Shown here piece after piece: positions 19,028 through 28,105 of a stretch of 41,582 nt of DNA (positions are counted from its first letter, which is position 1; every line of letters begins with the position of its first letter). Source of the stretch: Kurthia gibsonii (lineage in GTDB: Bacteria; Bacillota; Bacilli; Bacillales_A; Planococcaceae); assembly GCF_006539985.1 (NCBI RefSeq), contig NZ_BJOB01000022.1, forward strand, positions 1 through 41,582, in the 5' to 3' direction. The position numbers and the translations under genes were made by a program. The notes under the pieces were generated by a model. It made no database searches and was not told the origin of the DNA. It was given only the letters and a program-made list of their open reading frames with translations.

Positions 19028-21565
19028 ATGGTGATAGGTAACCCTTTGATATGATCTCCAGGTTTTCCCCCACCCCACACCGTGCTTGCGAGTTTCCCCG
19101 CACACGGCGCTCCATCTAATCATCAATAGTCAAATTCGCATTATTTTAATACTTCATAACCACATAATTTTCTATATTTGTTCAATTGTTTTAAATTAAT
19201 ATAGGCAGGTAAATCTTTTAACTTCAAATTCACATCATGTACGAATTTATGCGATGTTTTACTCAACATTATGAGATTACTATAATTATCCGTACCACCT
19301 AGACTTAACGGTATTTTATGATGTATATGAATTTCTTGTGGATCCATATATAGATATTCTTTATCTAAAATCGGATCTTTCTTTTGTTGATTCAAGAGAC
19401 TTGGGATATAAATAATGTTACTACTATTTTTCCCTGTTTTTGTTCGATTTTCAAAGAAATAGTCCAACCATTCAAGTGCCTTATATCTCGTTTGATTCGG
19501 TTCCCATAGTTTGTGTACTTCATACATATAATCTGCTGTACTTTTCACACTATGTTGTCTCATTTCCCACAGATTAAGTAGTTGTCCATTTATGATAAAG
19601 CTAACATGAGGATTTCGAACTTTATCAATTTTTACTTTTTGTCGACTTCTACACATCTTTTTTATAAGCAATAAATGTATTCTACTTATTAGCCATGTTA
19701 AATTCGTACAGATATTGTAATAATTAAATATTCCTCTTATATATACGATGAAGTAATCCAAATTGCCTTTCCATAAACACCATTCAAGCCTAAGTTTAGT
19801 TTCTCTCCAAAGTTTCTTTTGGTCTTTTACCGAAATGATAAATGAATTTTGTTTGGTACTGTATGTTTTTCGATATTTATATCCTAAGAACTTCAGTTGT
19901 GCATCACCATGAATTGGTATTAACTTTGTTTTATCACGATTTATTTCTAATTCGTTTTCTTTACACCAATCTTCTAGCATCATTATTGCATCGTATATAT
20001 CATATTTCCCTTTGCTAATTAATACAAAGTCATCTGCGTATCGAATAATTTTTACTACTCTACGATGTTTCAACCAATTAAAGTAAAATTCACGTCCACG
20101 TTTGTAATTTTTACCATGGTTTTTATGAATATTGGGGTTTTGGATAATTTGACGACCATTTTCTCGCTCAAAATCATTTATTTTATGAAGGCGAAGCTCA
20201 AAATCATGAAACATAACGTTGGCGAGTATTGGTCCTAAAATTGTTCCTTGTCTTAATCCAACTCCATTATATTTTTCTTTTGGTTGTATCAGGTCAATCC
20301 ACATTAATCGCTTTATACATTTTAGAAATGCTAAGTCATGTATATTGTGGTTTAACTTTAACTTATCAAGTACTTTATCAATTTTTACAGTATCAAAGTA
20401 TTCTTTCAAGTCGCAATCGTATATATGACCTTCATTATTATATTGTAAAGTAGTTGCGATATAGGACATACACTCTTGAGCATTACGATTTTTCCTAAAT
20501 CCAAAACTTTCAGGATTAAATTGTGCTTCAAGAATAGGTTCAAGGATATTTTTAACACATTGTTGTGCAATCCTATCATATAAATTGGTTATGCCTAAAG
20601 ATCGCATTTTTCCATTGCTTTTCGGTATCATTACATTTCTTGCTTTACCTCGTTTTGAACCAAATAATCGATTTTTGATTTCCTTTATAACATCTTCAAT
20701 ATCTAATTTCATAATGTCATTAAAGGTTATACCATCTGGACCTGCTGTTTTCTTGCCTTTATTACTACCTATAATTTTAATTGAACAAATAATATTTCTT
20801 TCATCAATGACATATTGCCACAAGTGGTTAAATCGTGTTTTAGTTAATGCTTTATCAAATAATATTTGTTCGACATCATTAATACCATATCGCCAAATAT
20901 CCTTGTCTTTGACCTTCATATTCATCGCCTTCTTTCCACATGGGATAGCGATTACTATTGATGTTAGACTTGGGGCCTTCCCTCCACTTCCATTACAGAA
21001 GCTTCTGCAGTACTATGCCCCTACTGACTCCCCTATTCATGCTCTTTCATGCAATTTGCAATCCCCAAGCAATTACTAAACGTTAGGGGTCTCAAACGTT
21101 CCGATATTATTAGGTGTATAACTGTACTTAGGTTCCACCTTTATCCCGACTATATCTTTCCAGTAGAACAACCCGTTAGTTCTATCCATCAGAATTCCAT
21201 ACGATAAATCTTTTGGAATATAGTTAATTAGACAATATTTCTATCGCCCGCTCTACGAGACGTACATTCAGTGGTTCGTCATTAGCTATCTAAATCCTAA
21301 CCATATACAGTTCCCAGCCCGCACCATGTTCACAGTATGTTTAACCTTTCCTCAGCTTGACCTGTTAGGGCTACTTAATGCGTCTTCACCCAACTTCACA
21401 CAATCTGTTACCAGTATTGCATGTGGGAGTATTAGCTTCCATCTAGTCACGGAGATTATTTGGGTTCTCCGCCGTGGTGTCATAATATCAGTTGTTGCTA
21501 GTAAAATTTTTACTAACCCTGCCAATCCTTCACGATTTACGCGATTTCTGACAAACGTTTCATAC
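19028..21565 (-). mobile_element. Group II intron (about 2538 bases) inserted in pcrA
   Basis: The boundaries follow from pcrA. 5' exon ...GCTTATG joined to TTGGCATTACG... restores AYVGITRAE, the conserved motif VI. The intron then begins GTATG (compatible with the group II GUxYG start) and ends ...CACCAT (AY end). Domain V is visible at about 19076-19112: GAGC with the AGC triad, a GAAA tetraloop in GCGGGGAAACTCGC, and closing CACGG. Domain VI at about 19030-19072 has a bulged A (19035) 8 bases from the 3' end, the expected branch point. The open reading frame sits in domain IV. It lies in the sense orientation of pcrA, so it can be spliced. The structural class was not determined. Confidence 0.93.
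19141..20925 (-). CDS. ltrA: Group II intron reverse transcriptase/maturase with C-terminal HNH-like domain
   Basis: Intron-encoded protein of 594 residues. The reverse transcriptase motifs are visible: KTAGPDGITF (RT0/1 region), RNVMIPKSNGKMRSLGI, FGFRKNRNAQECM, YDCDLKEYFDTV (catalytic Asp), GLRQGTILGPILANV, and the YADD box in IIRYADDFVLISKG. A maturase X domain follows (about 370-480). The tail has an HNH-like segment (HIHHKIPLSLGG...NYSNLIMLSKTSH), but the cysteine pairs seen in many intron endonucleases are absent. It should help the intron splice and possibly move. The second ATG (20919) is better spaced from AAGAAGG than the first. The stop falls just before domain V. Confidence 0.93.
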   Translation of the reverse strand: MNMKVKDKDIWRYGINDVEQILFDKALTKTRFNHLWQYVIDERNIICSIKIIGSNKGKKTAGPDGITFNDIMKLDIEDVIKEIKNRLFGSKRGKARNVMIPKSNGKMRSLGITNLYDRIAQQCVKNILEPILEAQFNPESFGFRKNRNAQECMSYIATTLQYNNEGHIYDCDLKEYFDTVKIDKVLDKLKLNHNIHDLAFLKCIKRLMWIDLIQPKEKYNGVGLRQGTILGPILANVMFHDFELRLHKINDFERENGRQIIQNPNIHKNHGKNYKRGREFYFNWLKHRRVVKIIRYADDFVLISKGKYDIYDAIMMLEDWCKENELEINRDKTKLIPIHGDAQLKFLGYKYRKTYSTKQNSFIISVKDQKKLWRETKLRLEWCLWKGNLDYFIVYIRGIFNYYNICTNLTWLISRIHLLLIKKMCRSRQKVKIDKVRNPHVSFIINGQLLNLWEMRQHSVKSTADYMYEVHKLWEPNQTRYKALEWLDYFFENRTKTGKNSSNIIYIPSLLNQQKKDPILDKEYLYMDPQEIHIHHKIPLSLGGTDNYSNLIMLSKTSHKFVHDVNLKLKDLPAYINLKQLNKYRKLCGYEVLK

Positions 21566-23390
21566 CATAAGCCAAGCGTCTTTCCTCTTCCATCTCATCG
21601 TCATCTTGTAATGAACGTGAGTGTGGGAAGACATTCTCTTCCATACCGATAATGAAAACTACTGGGAACTCTAGACCTTTAGCTGAGTGCATCGTCATTA
21701 AGATGACACCTGTTCCTTGTTGTTCTTCTTCCTTACCTAGTGAATCAATATCTGCAATTAATGCGAGGTCTGTTAGGAATGCAACAAGTGATTTATCTTC
21801 ACTTTGTTGTTCAAATGCTTGTGTTACCGATAAAAATTCATTGATGTTCTCTAAACGGCTTTGTGCTTCAATCGTCTTATCATTCTTTAACATCTCGCGA
21901 TAACCCGAGCGCTCTAAAATTTCTTCAACTAATTCTGTGACAGACATATATTCTTGCATTTGCGTTAGATTTTGAATCATTGAGTGGAAATGAATCGCAG
22001 CATTTGTCGCCTTCCCTGATAGTCCCATAAAGTCGACTTCTGCTAGTGCATCGAAAATCGAACGATCTGCTTCTAATGCATTCACTGCAATACGGTCAAA
22101 TGATGTCGCACCAATACCACGCTTTGGCTCATTAATAATACGCGCTAATGATAAGTCATCATCATTATTTGCAATAAGACGTAAATAAGCTAGTAAATCT
22201 TTAATCTCTTTACGATCATAGAATTTTGTACCGCCAACAATCGTATAGCTCATATTCGATTTTACAAGCATTTCTTCCATAACACGTGATTGTGCATTCG
22301 TACGATAAAGAATCGCAAAATCTTCTGGCTTACGATTATTCATAAGCATTTGCTCTTGAATCGTTTTGACAACGAACTGCGCTTCTGCTTTTTCATCATA
22401 TGCGCGGAACACCGCAATTTTTTCGCCCTCTTCATTATCAGTTCGTAACTCTTTTTTTATGCGGCTTGTATTATTTTGAATCACATCATTTGCTGCTTTT
22501 AAAATCGTTTTAGTTGAACGATAATTTTGTTCTAACATAATTGTTCTAGCAGTTGAGTAGTCTTTTTCGAATGATAGGATATTTTGAATATCAGCTCCGC
22601 GCCAACGATAAATCGATTGGTCTGAGTCTCCTACCACACAAATATTTTCATGTTGTCTTGCTAATAACTTAACCAACGTATATTGTGTATGGTTCGTATC
22701 CTGATATTCGTCTACGTGGATATATTGGAAGCGTTGTTGATAATACTCAAGTACATCTGGTACTTCTTTAAATAATCGAATGGTCATCATAATTAAATCA
22801 TCGAAATCCAGTGATTGATTTTTGCGTAGACGATGTTGATAGTTCTCATATACTTTCGCTACAGCTTGGTCGTATGGATTATTTGCGTCAGCTTGTTGTG
22901 AAAAATCACTTGATGTAATGCCTTCATTCTTTGCTGAGCTAATCGCATTTAAAAGTGAACGTGGCTCATGTTGTTTCGGGTCCATATTCAATTCTTTTAA
23001 TGCGTTTTTAATAACAGAAAGTTGATCTGTTGTATCTAAAATCGAAAAGTTTTTATTATAACCAATTCGATCAATATCACGACGTAAAATACGTACACAC
23101 ATCGAGTGGAAAGTTGAAACCCACATGCGATCGCCTGTACCGTTACCTAAAATACCATCAATTCGTTCGCGCATTTCACGTGCTGCTTTATTCGTAAATG
23201 TGATAGCTAAAATATTTGACGGTTTAATCATCTTTTCAATTACCAAGTAAGCAATACGATGTGTTAATACACGCGTCTTACCAGAACCGGCTCCCGCCAT
23301 GATTAGTAAAGGTCCTTCTGTAGCTTGAACAGCTTCAGCTTGTTGTTCGTTCATACCTTTTAATAAATTTTTTGTTAGTTGATTCATCAT
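21566..23390 (-). CDS. pcrA: ATP-dependent DNA helicase PcrA, exon 1 (N-terminal part)
   Basis: The 5' exon of an essential superfamily 1A 3'-5' helicase used in repair, replication restart and rolling-circle plasmid replication. 608 codons plus one base encode motif I ([13 protein letters not shown]), motif II ([11 protein letters not shown]), motif III ([16 protein letters not shown]), motif IV (LEQNYRSTK), motif V ([14 protein letters not shown]) and the first half of motif VI (EEERRLAY). Without splicing, translation runs nine codons into the intron (GMKRLSEIA) and stops at 21537. With exon 2 it gives 750 residues, normal for PcrA. Start 23390 (MMNQLTKN) has AAGGA 6 bases upstream; ATG 23387 is equally possible. 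It follows pcrB by 32 bases. Confidence 0.95.
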
Positions 23391-23422
23391 GCACCATCCT
23401 TCTACAAACATTTGTTCTTAAA

Positions 23423-24112
23423 TTATATCGTACCTTTTACGGCTTTAACAGTTTTTAAAGCCTTTTTTAAATCTGTATAAATAATATTCCCTACAACGAC
23501 TGTATCTGCAAATTGCGCCATCTTTTGTGCTTGTTCTGGCTCCGAAATGCCACCACCATAAAACAGTTGTGTCTGTTCTAATTCATGGGATACAGCTTCT
23601 ACTACTTCCTCTGAGCCATACATACCGCTATATTCTAAATAAAGAATTGGTAATTTAAAATAATGTTCTGCCATACGTGCATAGGCTACAACATCTTCGA
23701 GTGATAAGTCTGTTTTTGCAGTTGTTAAGGTTGCTGCTTTACAGTCTGGATTCAAAATAACATAGCCCTCAGCAACAAGTTCATCCCAGTTCATCAGCTC
23801 ACCAAACTCTTTAATAGCCTCATGATGTAAATCTTTCACCCACTCTGTTTTTGTACTATTAAGTACCGTTGGAATGAAGAAATAATCGTAACCTGGTGTG
23901 ACCGATTCAATTGTAGAAACTTCTAAAATAACAGGTACTGAATAACGACGTACACGCGCGAGTAAGTCCAGTACACCATCCTCTGTTACATCATCTGAGC
24001 CGCCTACCAAAATACCATCTGTACCTGATTCACAAATTTTTTCTAAATGTTCATCTGAAATTTCTTTCGCAGGATCCAATTTAAAAACATGCTGCCAACT
24101 TTTAAATTCCAT
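23423..24112 (-). CDS. pcrB: Heptaprenylglyceryl phosphate synthase PcrB
   Basis: TIM-barrel prenyltransferase that joins heptaprenyl diphosphate to sn-glycerol-1-phosphate, giving an archaea-like ether lipid in Bacillales. Visible features are [12 protein letters not shown] at the N-terminus, [19 protein letters not shown], and the phosphate-binding GGGIS and VVGN(I)IY segments near the end. Start 24112 (MEFKSWQH) is chosen by homology; the frame runs open to 24220, but the extra 36 codons overlap the promoter and terminator region. Predicted length is 229. It is the first gene of pcrB-pcrA-ligA-camS. Confidence 0.95.
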   Translation of the reverse strand: MEFKSWQHVFKLDPAKEISDEHLEKICESGTDGILVGGSDDVTEDGVLDLLARVRRYSVPVILEVSTIESVTPGYDYFFIPTVLNSTKTEWVKDLHHEAIKEFGELMNWDELVAEGYVILNPDCKAATLTTAKTDLSLEDVVAYARMAEHYFKLPILYLEYSGMYGSEEVVEAVSHELEQTQLFYGGGISEPEQAQKMAQFADTVVVGNIIYTDLKKALKTVKAVKGTI

Positions 24113-24146
24113 GACCTTACCACCTATTCTCTCTATTCTTATCATT

Positions 24147-24152
24147 AGTATA
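24147..24152 (-). promoter_or_regulatory. Candidate -10 of the pcrB-pcrA-ligA-camS operon
   Basis: Minus-strand TATACT within TAGTATACTAATG, downstream of the yerC terminator and 35 bases before the pcrB start. The -35 region is weak (CTTCAT-like at 17 bases). Confidence 0.4.
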
Positions 24153-24183
24153 CTAAAACTCACATGAAAATGAAGGGATTCAA

Positions 24184-24222
24184 TAAAAATGAGAAATCGC
24201 TCGAAACTGCGATTTCTCATTT
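24184..24222. terminator. Intrinsic terminator after yerC
   Basis: Perfect 10-base inverted repeat GAGAAATCGC / GCGATTTCTC (24191-24200 and 24209-24218) followed on the minus strand by ATTTTTATTG. It separates yerC from the pcrB operon. Confidence 0.8.
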
Positions 24223-24284
24223 TGTCTTGTCAAAACACATCTTCATATTGTTTTAACATTTTCTGTTCTTTTCAAGCTGAAAGC

Positions 24285-24605
24285 CTATTTACGAGATGCG
24301 TCAAATGGTTGTTCATCTGGATATAAACGTCCAAGCATCTCATCATACGTATCATTTCCATAGTCGAAACAACGACGTACGCGTGAAATTGTTGCTGTAG
24401 ATGCGCCTGTTTCGTTTTTGATTGTTTCATATGTTTTTTTCAAGCGTAATAAGTGCGCTACTTCAAAACGTTGCGCAAGTGATTGAATCTCACTCATTGT
24501 GCATAAATCATCAAAAAACTTATAGCACTCGTCTAAATCTTTTAGTTCTAATACAGCTTTAAATAATTGGTCTGTTTGATGACCCTTAATTTTTTCAATT
24601 TGCAT
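24285..24605 (-). CDS. yerC: YerC/YecD family TrpR-related protein
   Basis: A 106-residue helical protein of the TrpR superfamily. The helix-turn-helix is at about residues 52-78 (LRLKKTYETIKNETGASTATISRVRRCFDYG), reported here by position with core motif GASTATISRVRR. The MSEIQSLAQRFEVAHLL segment before it is typical of the family. It is probably a DNA-binding regulator; its target is unknown. Gene order yerA-yerC-pcrB matches B. subtilis. ATG 24605 follows AAGGGGG. A promoter is at 24633-24661 and a terminator follows. Confidence 0.9.
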   Translation of the reverse strand: MQIEKIKGHQTDQLFKAVLELKDLDECYKFFDDLCTMSEIQSLAQRFEVAHLLRLKKTYETIKNETGASTATISRVRRCFDYGNDTYDEMLGRLYPDEQPFDASRK

Positions 24606-24632
24606 CGTAAACGAAGGCCCCCTTCCACTTCT

Positions 24633-24661
24633 ATTCTATAATTGCATCGTTTTCTTTACAA
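24633..24661 (-). promoter_or_regulatory. Candidate promoter of yerC
   Basis: Minus strand TTGTAA (24656-24661), 17-base spacer, TAGAAT (24633-24638). The start lies about 20 bases before the yerC ATG. Confidence 0.5.
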
Positions 24662-24731
24662 TTCTATTTTAACACCAGAACTGCTTAGAAAAAAGTATTA
24701 ACACTTTCATTCTGTAAATCATTAAAGTATT

Positions 24732-26462
24732 TTATCGCATTACAGATGGGAAGAGTACGCGTTTTTTCAAAACGTCGAAAATACCGCGTTGTGTTACACG
24801 AATATATGGTAAATGTGTTGATTGTAAAAATAACAGTGTATAGATGGCATCACCATGATGGAAACCACGCTCTTTTAACGCTTCTTTTAGTGCTTTTTCT
24901 TGTTCAATAATTTCTTCAACTGGTTGTTTTGACACATATCCACCCATTGTTAGTGGGATAGAAGCTAGCACTTTATGATCATCAATTAAGACGATTCCGC
25001 CACCCATTTTTTTCATTTCGTTGAAAGCTTGGTGCATCGCATGAATATCTTTACCAATTAAAATAATATCGCCCGTACAAGAGTACGACGTCGCAAAGCC
25101 TTGTAATGAGCTAGCAAAACCTTTAATAAGTGTATTTACACGCCATTTACCTTCTCGGTCAACAAGCATTAAATAACATTCATCATGGTCGTAACTTAAT
25201 GTACCTTCATTAGTATGCAAGTTCGTGCTATACAACTTCGTAATGACATCGTTCACCATCTCAATTCCAAATGGCATTGAGAATTGGAAGTCGTCATCTG
25301 TCAATTCAACTGGCATTGAAAACTTATTAAAATCGCCCCAATCAATATCTTCCATTGTATGAACGCGTTCATTTGAGCGCTTCAGCCATACACCTTTTGA
25401 TAATACATCTGTTGGTGTTGGATGGTATTCATCTTCTAAAATATTTAATGTAGCAAAGCGACCTGTCGCAATTAGACCATGTGAATGTGTCACATCGTAG
25501 TAGTTCGCAATATTATAAGATGCCATTTGATATGCATCAATTGGTTCTACGCCTGCATCGAGTGCCACTTGAATACATTGATCCATCAAGCCTTTTTCAT
25601 AAAAGCTTGGTGTTGCACCGTCTGTTGTCATCATTAAGTGTTCAAAAATTTTCAGTTTTCGTTCCACAATTCCCTTTAATAAATCAGGAAGATCTGGACG
25701 AATCGATGAATAACGTAATGTCACTGCATAGCCATGAAGAATACGTTCTTCTACTTCTTCTACTGTCATCGCTTCATGGTCACCATCTGCACCGAATAAT
25801 TTTAAACGAGCTAATGTACGTGAAGAAGCACCTGGTAGATGTGTTTCAATCTTTTTATGATGCGCACGCGTTCCTTGTAGCCAGTATAATAGTTGGTCAT
25901 CTCCAGCTAGTAATCGTGGCCAAGCTGTTAATTCGCCGCCCATCAATACATCTTGACGCTCTCCCCATTCCATTAATGAAGCTGACGTAAAGAGATTGTG
26001 TTCACGTAGCAATTCTGTTTGTGAATCGTAACGCATCCACCAATAAAAGTGGAATGGTCGTTCTTTTAATGCATCCATAATACGAAATGCTTCTTCATTT
26101 TTTAATGATAAAAATAATGTTAAATTATCTGAAAGAAATGTCGTTGTTCCTGTCTGTCCTGCATAGTCTGCTAATGTTAATGGGTTATAGAGTTGATATG
26201 GATGAACATGTGGCTCAATGTAACCCGGTACAACTGTTTTACCTGCTGCATCCACGATTTCTGTGCCTTCCATCTTCGGTGGCATTTTAGGTCCTGCATA
26301 TACAATACGCTCTCCTAAAATCCAAATGTTTCCCTCTACCCAATCTTTATAAATACTGTGCAAATAGCGAGCATTCGTAATCACCATTGAAGGAGATTTC
26401 TTTCCATCAATGACTGCGACTTGTTCGCGTATGTCATGTATTTTCCAATTTATGTGCTTCAT
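24732..26462 (-). CDS. yerA: Adenine deaminase-like amidohydrolase YerA
   Basis: A 576-residue metal-dependent amidohydrolase related to adenine deaminase (adenine to hypoxanthine plus ammonia). The first metal site is His85/His87 in GYIEPHVHPYQ. Further family features are HLPGASSRTLARLKLFGADGD, MMTTDGATPSF, ASYNIANYYDVTHSHGLIATG and the C-terminal GFASSLQGFATSYSCTGDIILIGKD. The YerA branch differs from AdeC proper, so substrate use is inferred; purine salvage fits the adjacent pur operon. GGAGGAG lies about 12 bases before ATG 26462, a long spacing, and no better start exists nearby. No clear terminator separates it from yerC. Confidence 0.88.
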   Translation of the reverse strand: MKHINWKIHDIREQVAVIDGKKSPSMVITNARYLHSIYKDWVEGNIWILGERIVYAGPKMPPKMEGTEIVDAAGKTVVPGYIEPHVHPYQLYNPLTLADYAGQTGTTTFLSDNLTLFLSLKNEEAFRIMDALKERPFHFYWWMRYDSQTELLREHNLFTSASLMEWGERQDVLMGGELTAWPRLLAGDDQLLYWLQGTRAHHKKIETHLPGASSRTLARLKLFGADGDHEAMTVEEVEERILHGYAVTLRYSSIRPDLPDLLKGIVERKLKIFEHLMMTTDGATPSFYEKGLMDQCIQVALDAGVEPIDAYQMASYNIANYYDVTHSHGLIATGRFATLNILEDEYHPTPTDVLSKGVWLKRSNERVHTMEDIDWGDFNKFSMPVELTDDDFQFSMPFGIEMVNDVITKLYSTNLHTNEGTLSYDHDECYLMLVDREGKWRVNTLIKGFASSLQGFATSYSCTGDIILIGKDIHAMHQAFNEMKKMGGGIVLIDDHKVLASIPLTMGGYVSKQPVEEIIEQEKALKEALKERGFHHGDAIYTLLFLQSTHLPYIRVTQRGIFDVLKKRVLFPSVMR

Positions 26463-26529
26463 ACCTTAAACATCTCCTCCTATAAGTCTGTTGCATTAAT
26501 TTATGATGATTAATGAATACAACGCATGA

Positions 26530-26547
26530 GTGATAATATGCTATCAC
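26530..26547. repeat. Inverted repeat upstream of yerA
   Basis: GTGATA, 6-base spacer, TATCAC. It lies about 70 bases before the yerA start and could be an operator; no known regulator matches it. The rest of the 309-base gap (26463-26771) holds a cre-like box, AT-rich sequence and the purD terminator. Confidence 0.35.
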
Positions 26548-26650
26548 ACTCGTCGTTCATGGAACAAGCTTAATTTAGAATGTACAAACTTTTGTTGAAT
26601 TTCGAATCAATTTTCTATTTTATGCATATTCTATTTTATAACTTCGTCTA

Positions 26651-26664
26651 TGAAAACGCTATCA
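26651..26664 (+). promoter_or_regulatory. Candidate CcpA cre box upstream of yerA
   Basis: TGAAAACGCTATCA fits the cre consensus TGWAANCGNTNWCA at every fixed position. It is about 190 bases before the yerA ATG and 50 bases after the purD terminator. Confidence 0.5.
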
Positions 26665-26720
26665 TTAACCTTTAAGTTGTAAAAATATTTACATAACTAT
26701 ACATTTTAGATTTAACAAGC

Positions 26721-26764
26721 GAAAAAATAAAGGTAGAAGATGAAGTCATCCTCTGCCTTTATTT
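26721..26764 (-). terminator. Intrinsic terminator of the purine operon (after purD)
   Basis: Minus strand hairpin AAAGGCAGAGGATG / CATCTTCTACCTTT with loop ACTT, one mismatch and one G-T pair, followed by ATTTTTTCG. It starts within 10 bases of the purD stop. Confidence 0.82.
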
Positions 26765-26771
26765 AGATTAT

Positions 26772-28037
26772 TTATTTTACAGCTGAAAAAGTTCGCCAAC
26801 CGATATCTTTTCTAAAGAAGAAATGTTGCCAATCTTTCTGTGCTAATCCTGCATATACTTTTTCTTGTGCTTCTTTTAAGTTTCTGCCTGTCGATGTTAC
26901 TAATAAGACACGACCACCGTTTCCGACAAAACCTTCTCCTGCTGCTTTTGTTCCTGCATGGAAGATATTATGTGTCTTCGCTAACTCCGTTAAGTTCGGC
27001 AGTGCATGTCCATTTTCAACAGATTGCGGATAACCTTCTGAAGCAATGACAACACCTAGAACCGATTCATCCGACCATTGTAAATCAAATGGAACACCCG
27101 CAAGTAGGGCATCCATAAATAAACCGAAATCAGAAGCCATACGTTGTAATACGACTTGTGCTTCTGGATCACCAAAGCGTGCATTAAACTCAATCACTTT
27201 TGGACCATTCTTCGTTAAAATTAATCCTGCATATAAAATACCTGTGAATGGTGTACCTTCTGCATCCATCGCTGCAACAGTCGGCTTCACAATCGTCTCA
27301 AATGCTTCATCAACAATTGACTGCGGAATTTGTGGAACGGGTGAATAAGCACCCATACCGCCTGTATTTGGCCCTTTGTCGCCGTCATATGCACGTTTAT
27401 GATCTTGTGCAATTGCCATTGGGTAGATTTGTCCTGCATGAACGAATGACATGAACGAGAATTCTTCACCATCTAAAAATTCCTCAATAACAACACGAGA
27501 AGATGAATCACCAAAACGTTGGTTGCCAATCATATCTTCTACTGCTTCAATGGCTTCTTGTTCCGTCATCGCAACAATAACACCTTTACCTGCTGCTAAA
27601 CCATCTGCTTTAATCACAATTGGTGCACCTTGTGCGCGAATATAAGCAACTGCCTCATCTACTTGTGAGAATGTTTCATATGCTGCTGTTGGAATTTCAT
27701 ATTTCTTCATTAAATCTTTCGCAAAGGATTTACTACCTTCTAATTGTGCTGCTTTTTTACGAGGACCGAATGCACGAAGACCTGCTTCTTCAAATGCGTC
27801 GACAATTCCTTCAGTTAAAGGTTGCTCAGGTCCAACAAATGTTAAACCGATTCCTTCTGTAATCGCAAAATTAATTAACTCATCAAAAGAAGACTGTGCG
27901 ATTGGCACAATGGTTGCATCTTCTTTCATTCCGTCATTTCCTGGTGCGACAAAAACTTGCTCAACAGATGGTGCTTTTTTAAACTGTTTGACAATCGCGT
28001 GTTCACGACCGCCACTACCAATTACAAGAACTTTCAT
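26772..28037 (-). CDS. purD: Phosphoribosylamine--glycine ligase PurD
   Basis: ATP-grasp enzyme joining glycine to phosphoribosylamine (second step of IMP synthesis). The N-terminal VLVIGSGGREHAI and GPEQPLTEG are present, as are GLAAGKGVIVA in the ATP site and EFNARFGDPEAQ near the catalytic metal site. Length (421) is standard. It is the last gene of purEKBCSQLFMNHD, 68 bases after purH; that gap contains a terminator-like hairpin. Confidence 0.98.
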   Translation of the reverse strand: MKVLVIGSGGREHAIVKQFKKAPSVEQVFVAPGNDGMKEDATIVPIAQSSFDELINFAITEGIGLTFVGPEQPLTEGIVDAFEEAGLRAFGPRKKAAQLEGSKSFAKDLMKKYEIPTAAYETFSQVDEAVAYIRAQGAPIVIKADGLAAGKGVIVAMTEQEAIEAVEDMIGNQRFGDSSSRVVIEEFLDGEEFSFMSFVHAGQIYPMAIAQDHKRAYDGDKGPNTGGMGAYSPVPQIPQSIVDEAFETIVKPTVAAMDAEGTPFTGILYAGLILTKNGPKVIEFNARFGDPEAQVVLQRMASDFGLFMDALLAGVPFDLQWSDESVLGVVIASEGYPQSVENGHALPNLTELAKTHNIFHAGTKAAGEGFVGNGGRVLLVTSTGRNLKEAQEKVYAGLAQKDWQHFFFRKDIGWRTFSAVK

Positions 28038-28056
28038 ACTCCTTATTCCTCCTGTT

Positions 28057-28093
28057 AAAAATAGGGACTATCCAATATGATAGGACAGCCCCA
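28057..28093 (-). terminator. Terminator-like hairpin between purH and purD
   Basis: Minus strand stem GGGGCTGTCC / GGATAGTCCC (10 pairs, two of them G-T), loop of 9, followed by TATTTTT. It lies inside the operon, 13 bases after the purH stop, so it may reduce purD expression or stabilise the upstream mRNA. Confidence 0.65.
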
Positions 28094-28105
28094 ATTTAAT
28101 TTAGA

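Noticed and set aside
18600-19115. A 171-codon frame that seems to be a separate small gene
   Set aside because: Its first 29 codons are intron domains V and VI read as protein. The rest is exon 2 of pcrA, matching the PcrA C-terminus. It has no ribosome binding site of its own.
21537-23411. A truncated or frameshifted pcrA pseudogene
   Set aside because: The missing C-terminus is present in frame beyond a well-formed group II intron, so the gene is interrupted rather than broken.
24690-24731. A terminator between yerA and yerC
   Set aside because: The repeated TACTTT elements are direct, not inverted, so no stable hairpin forms; yerA may read through into yerC.
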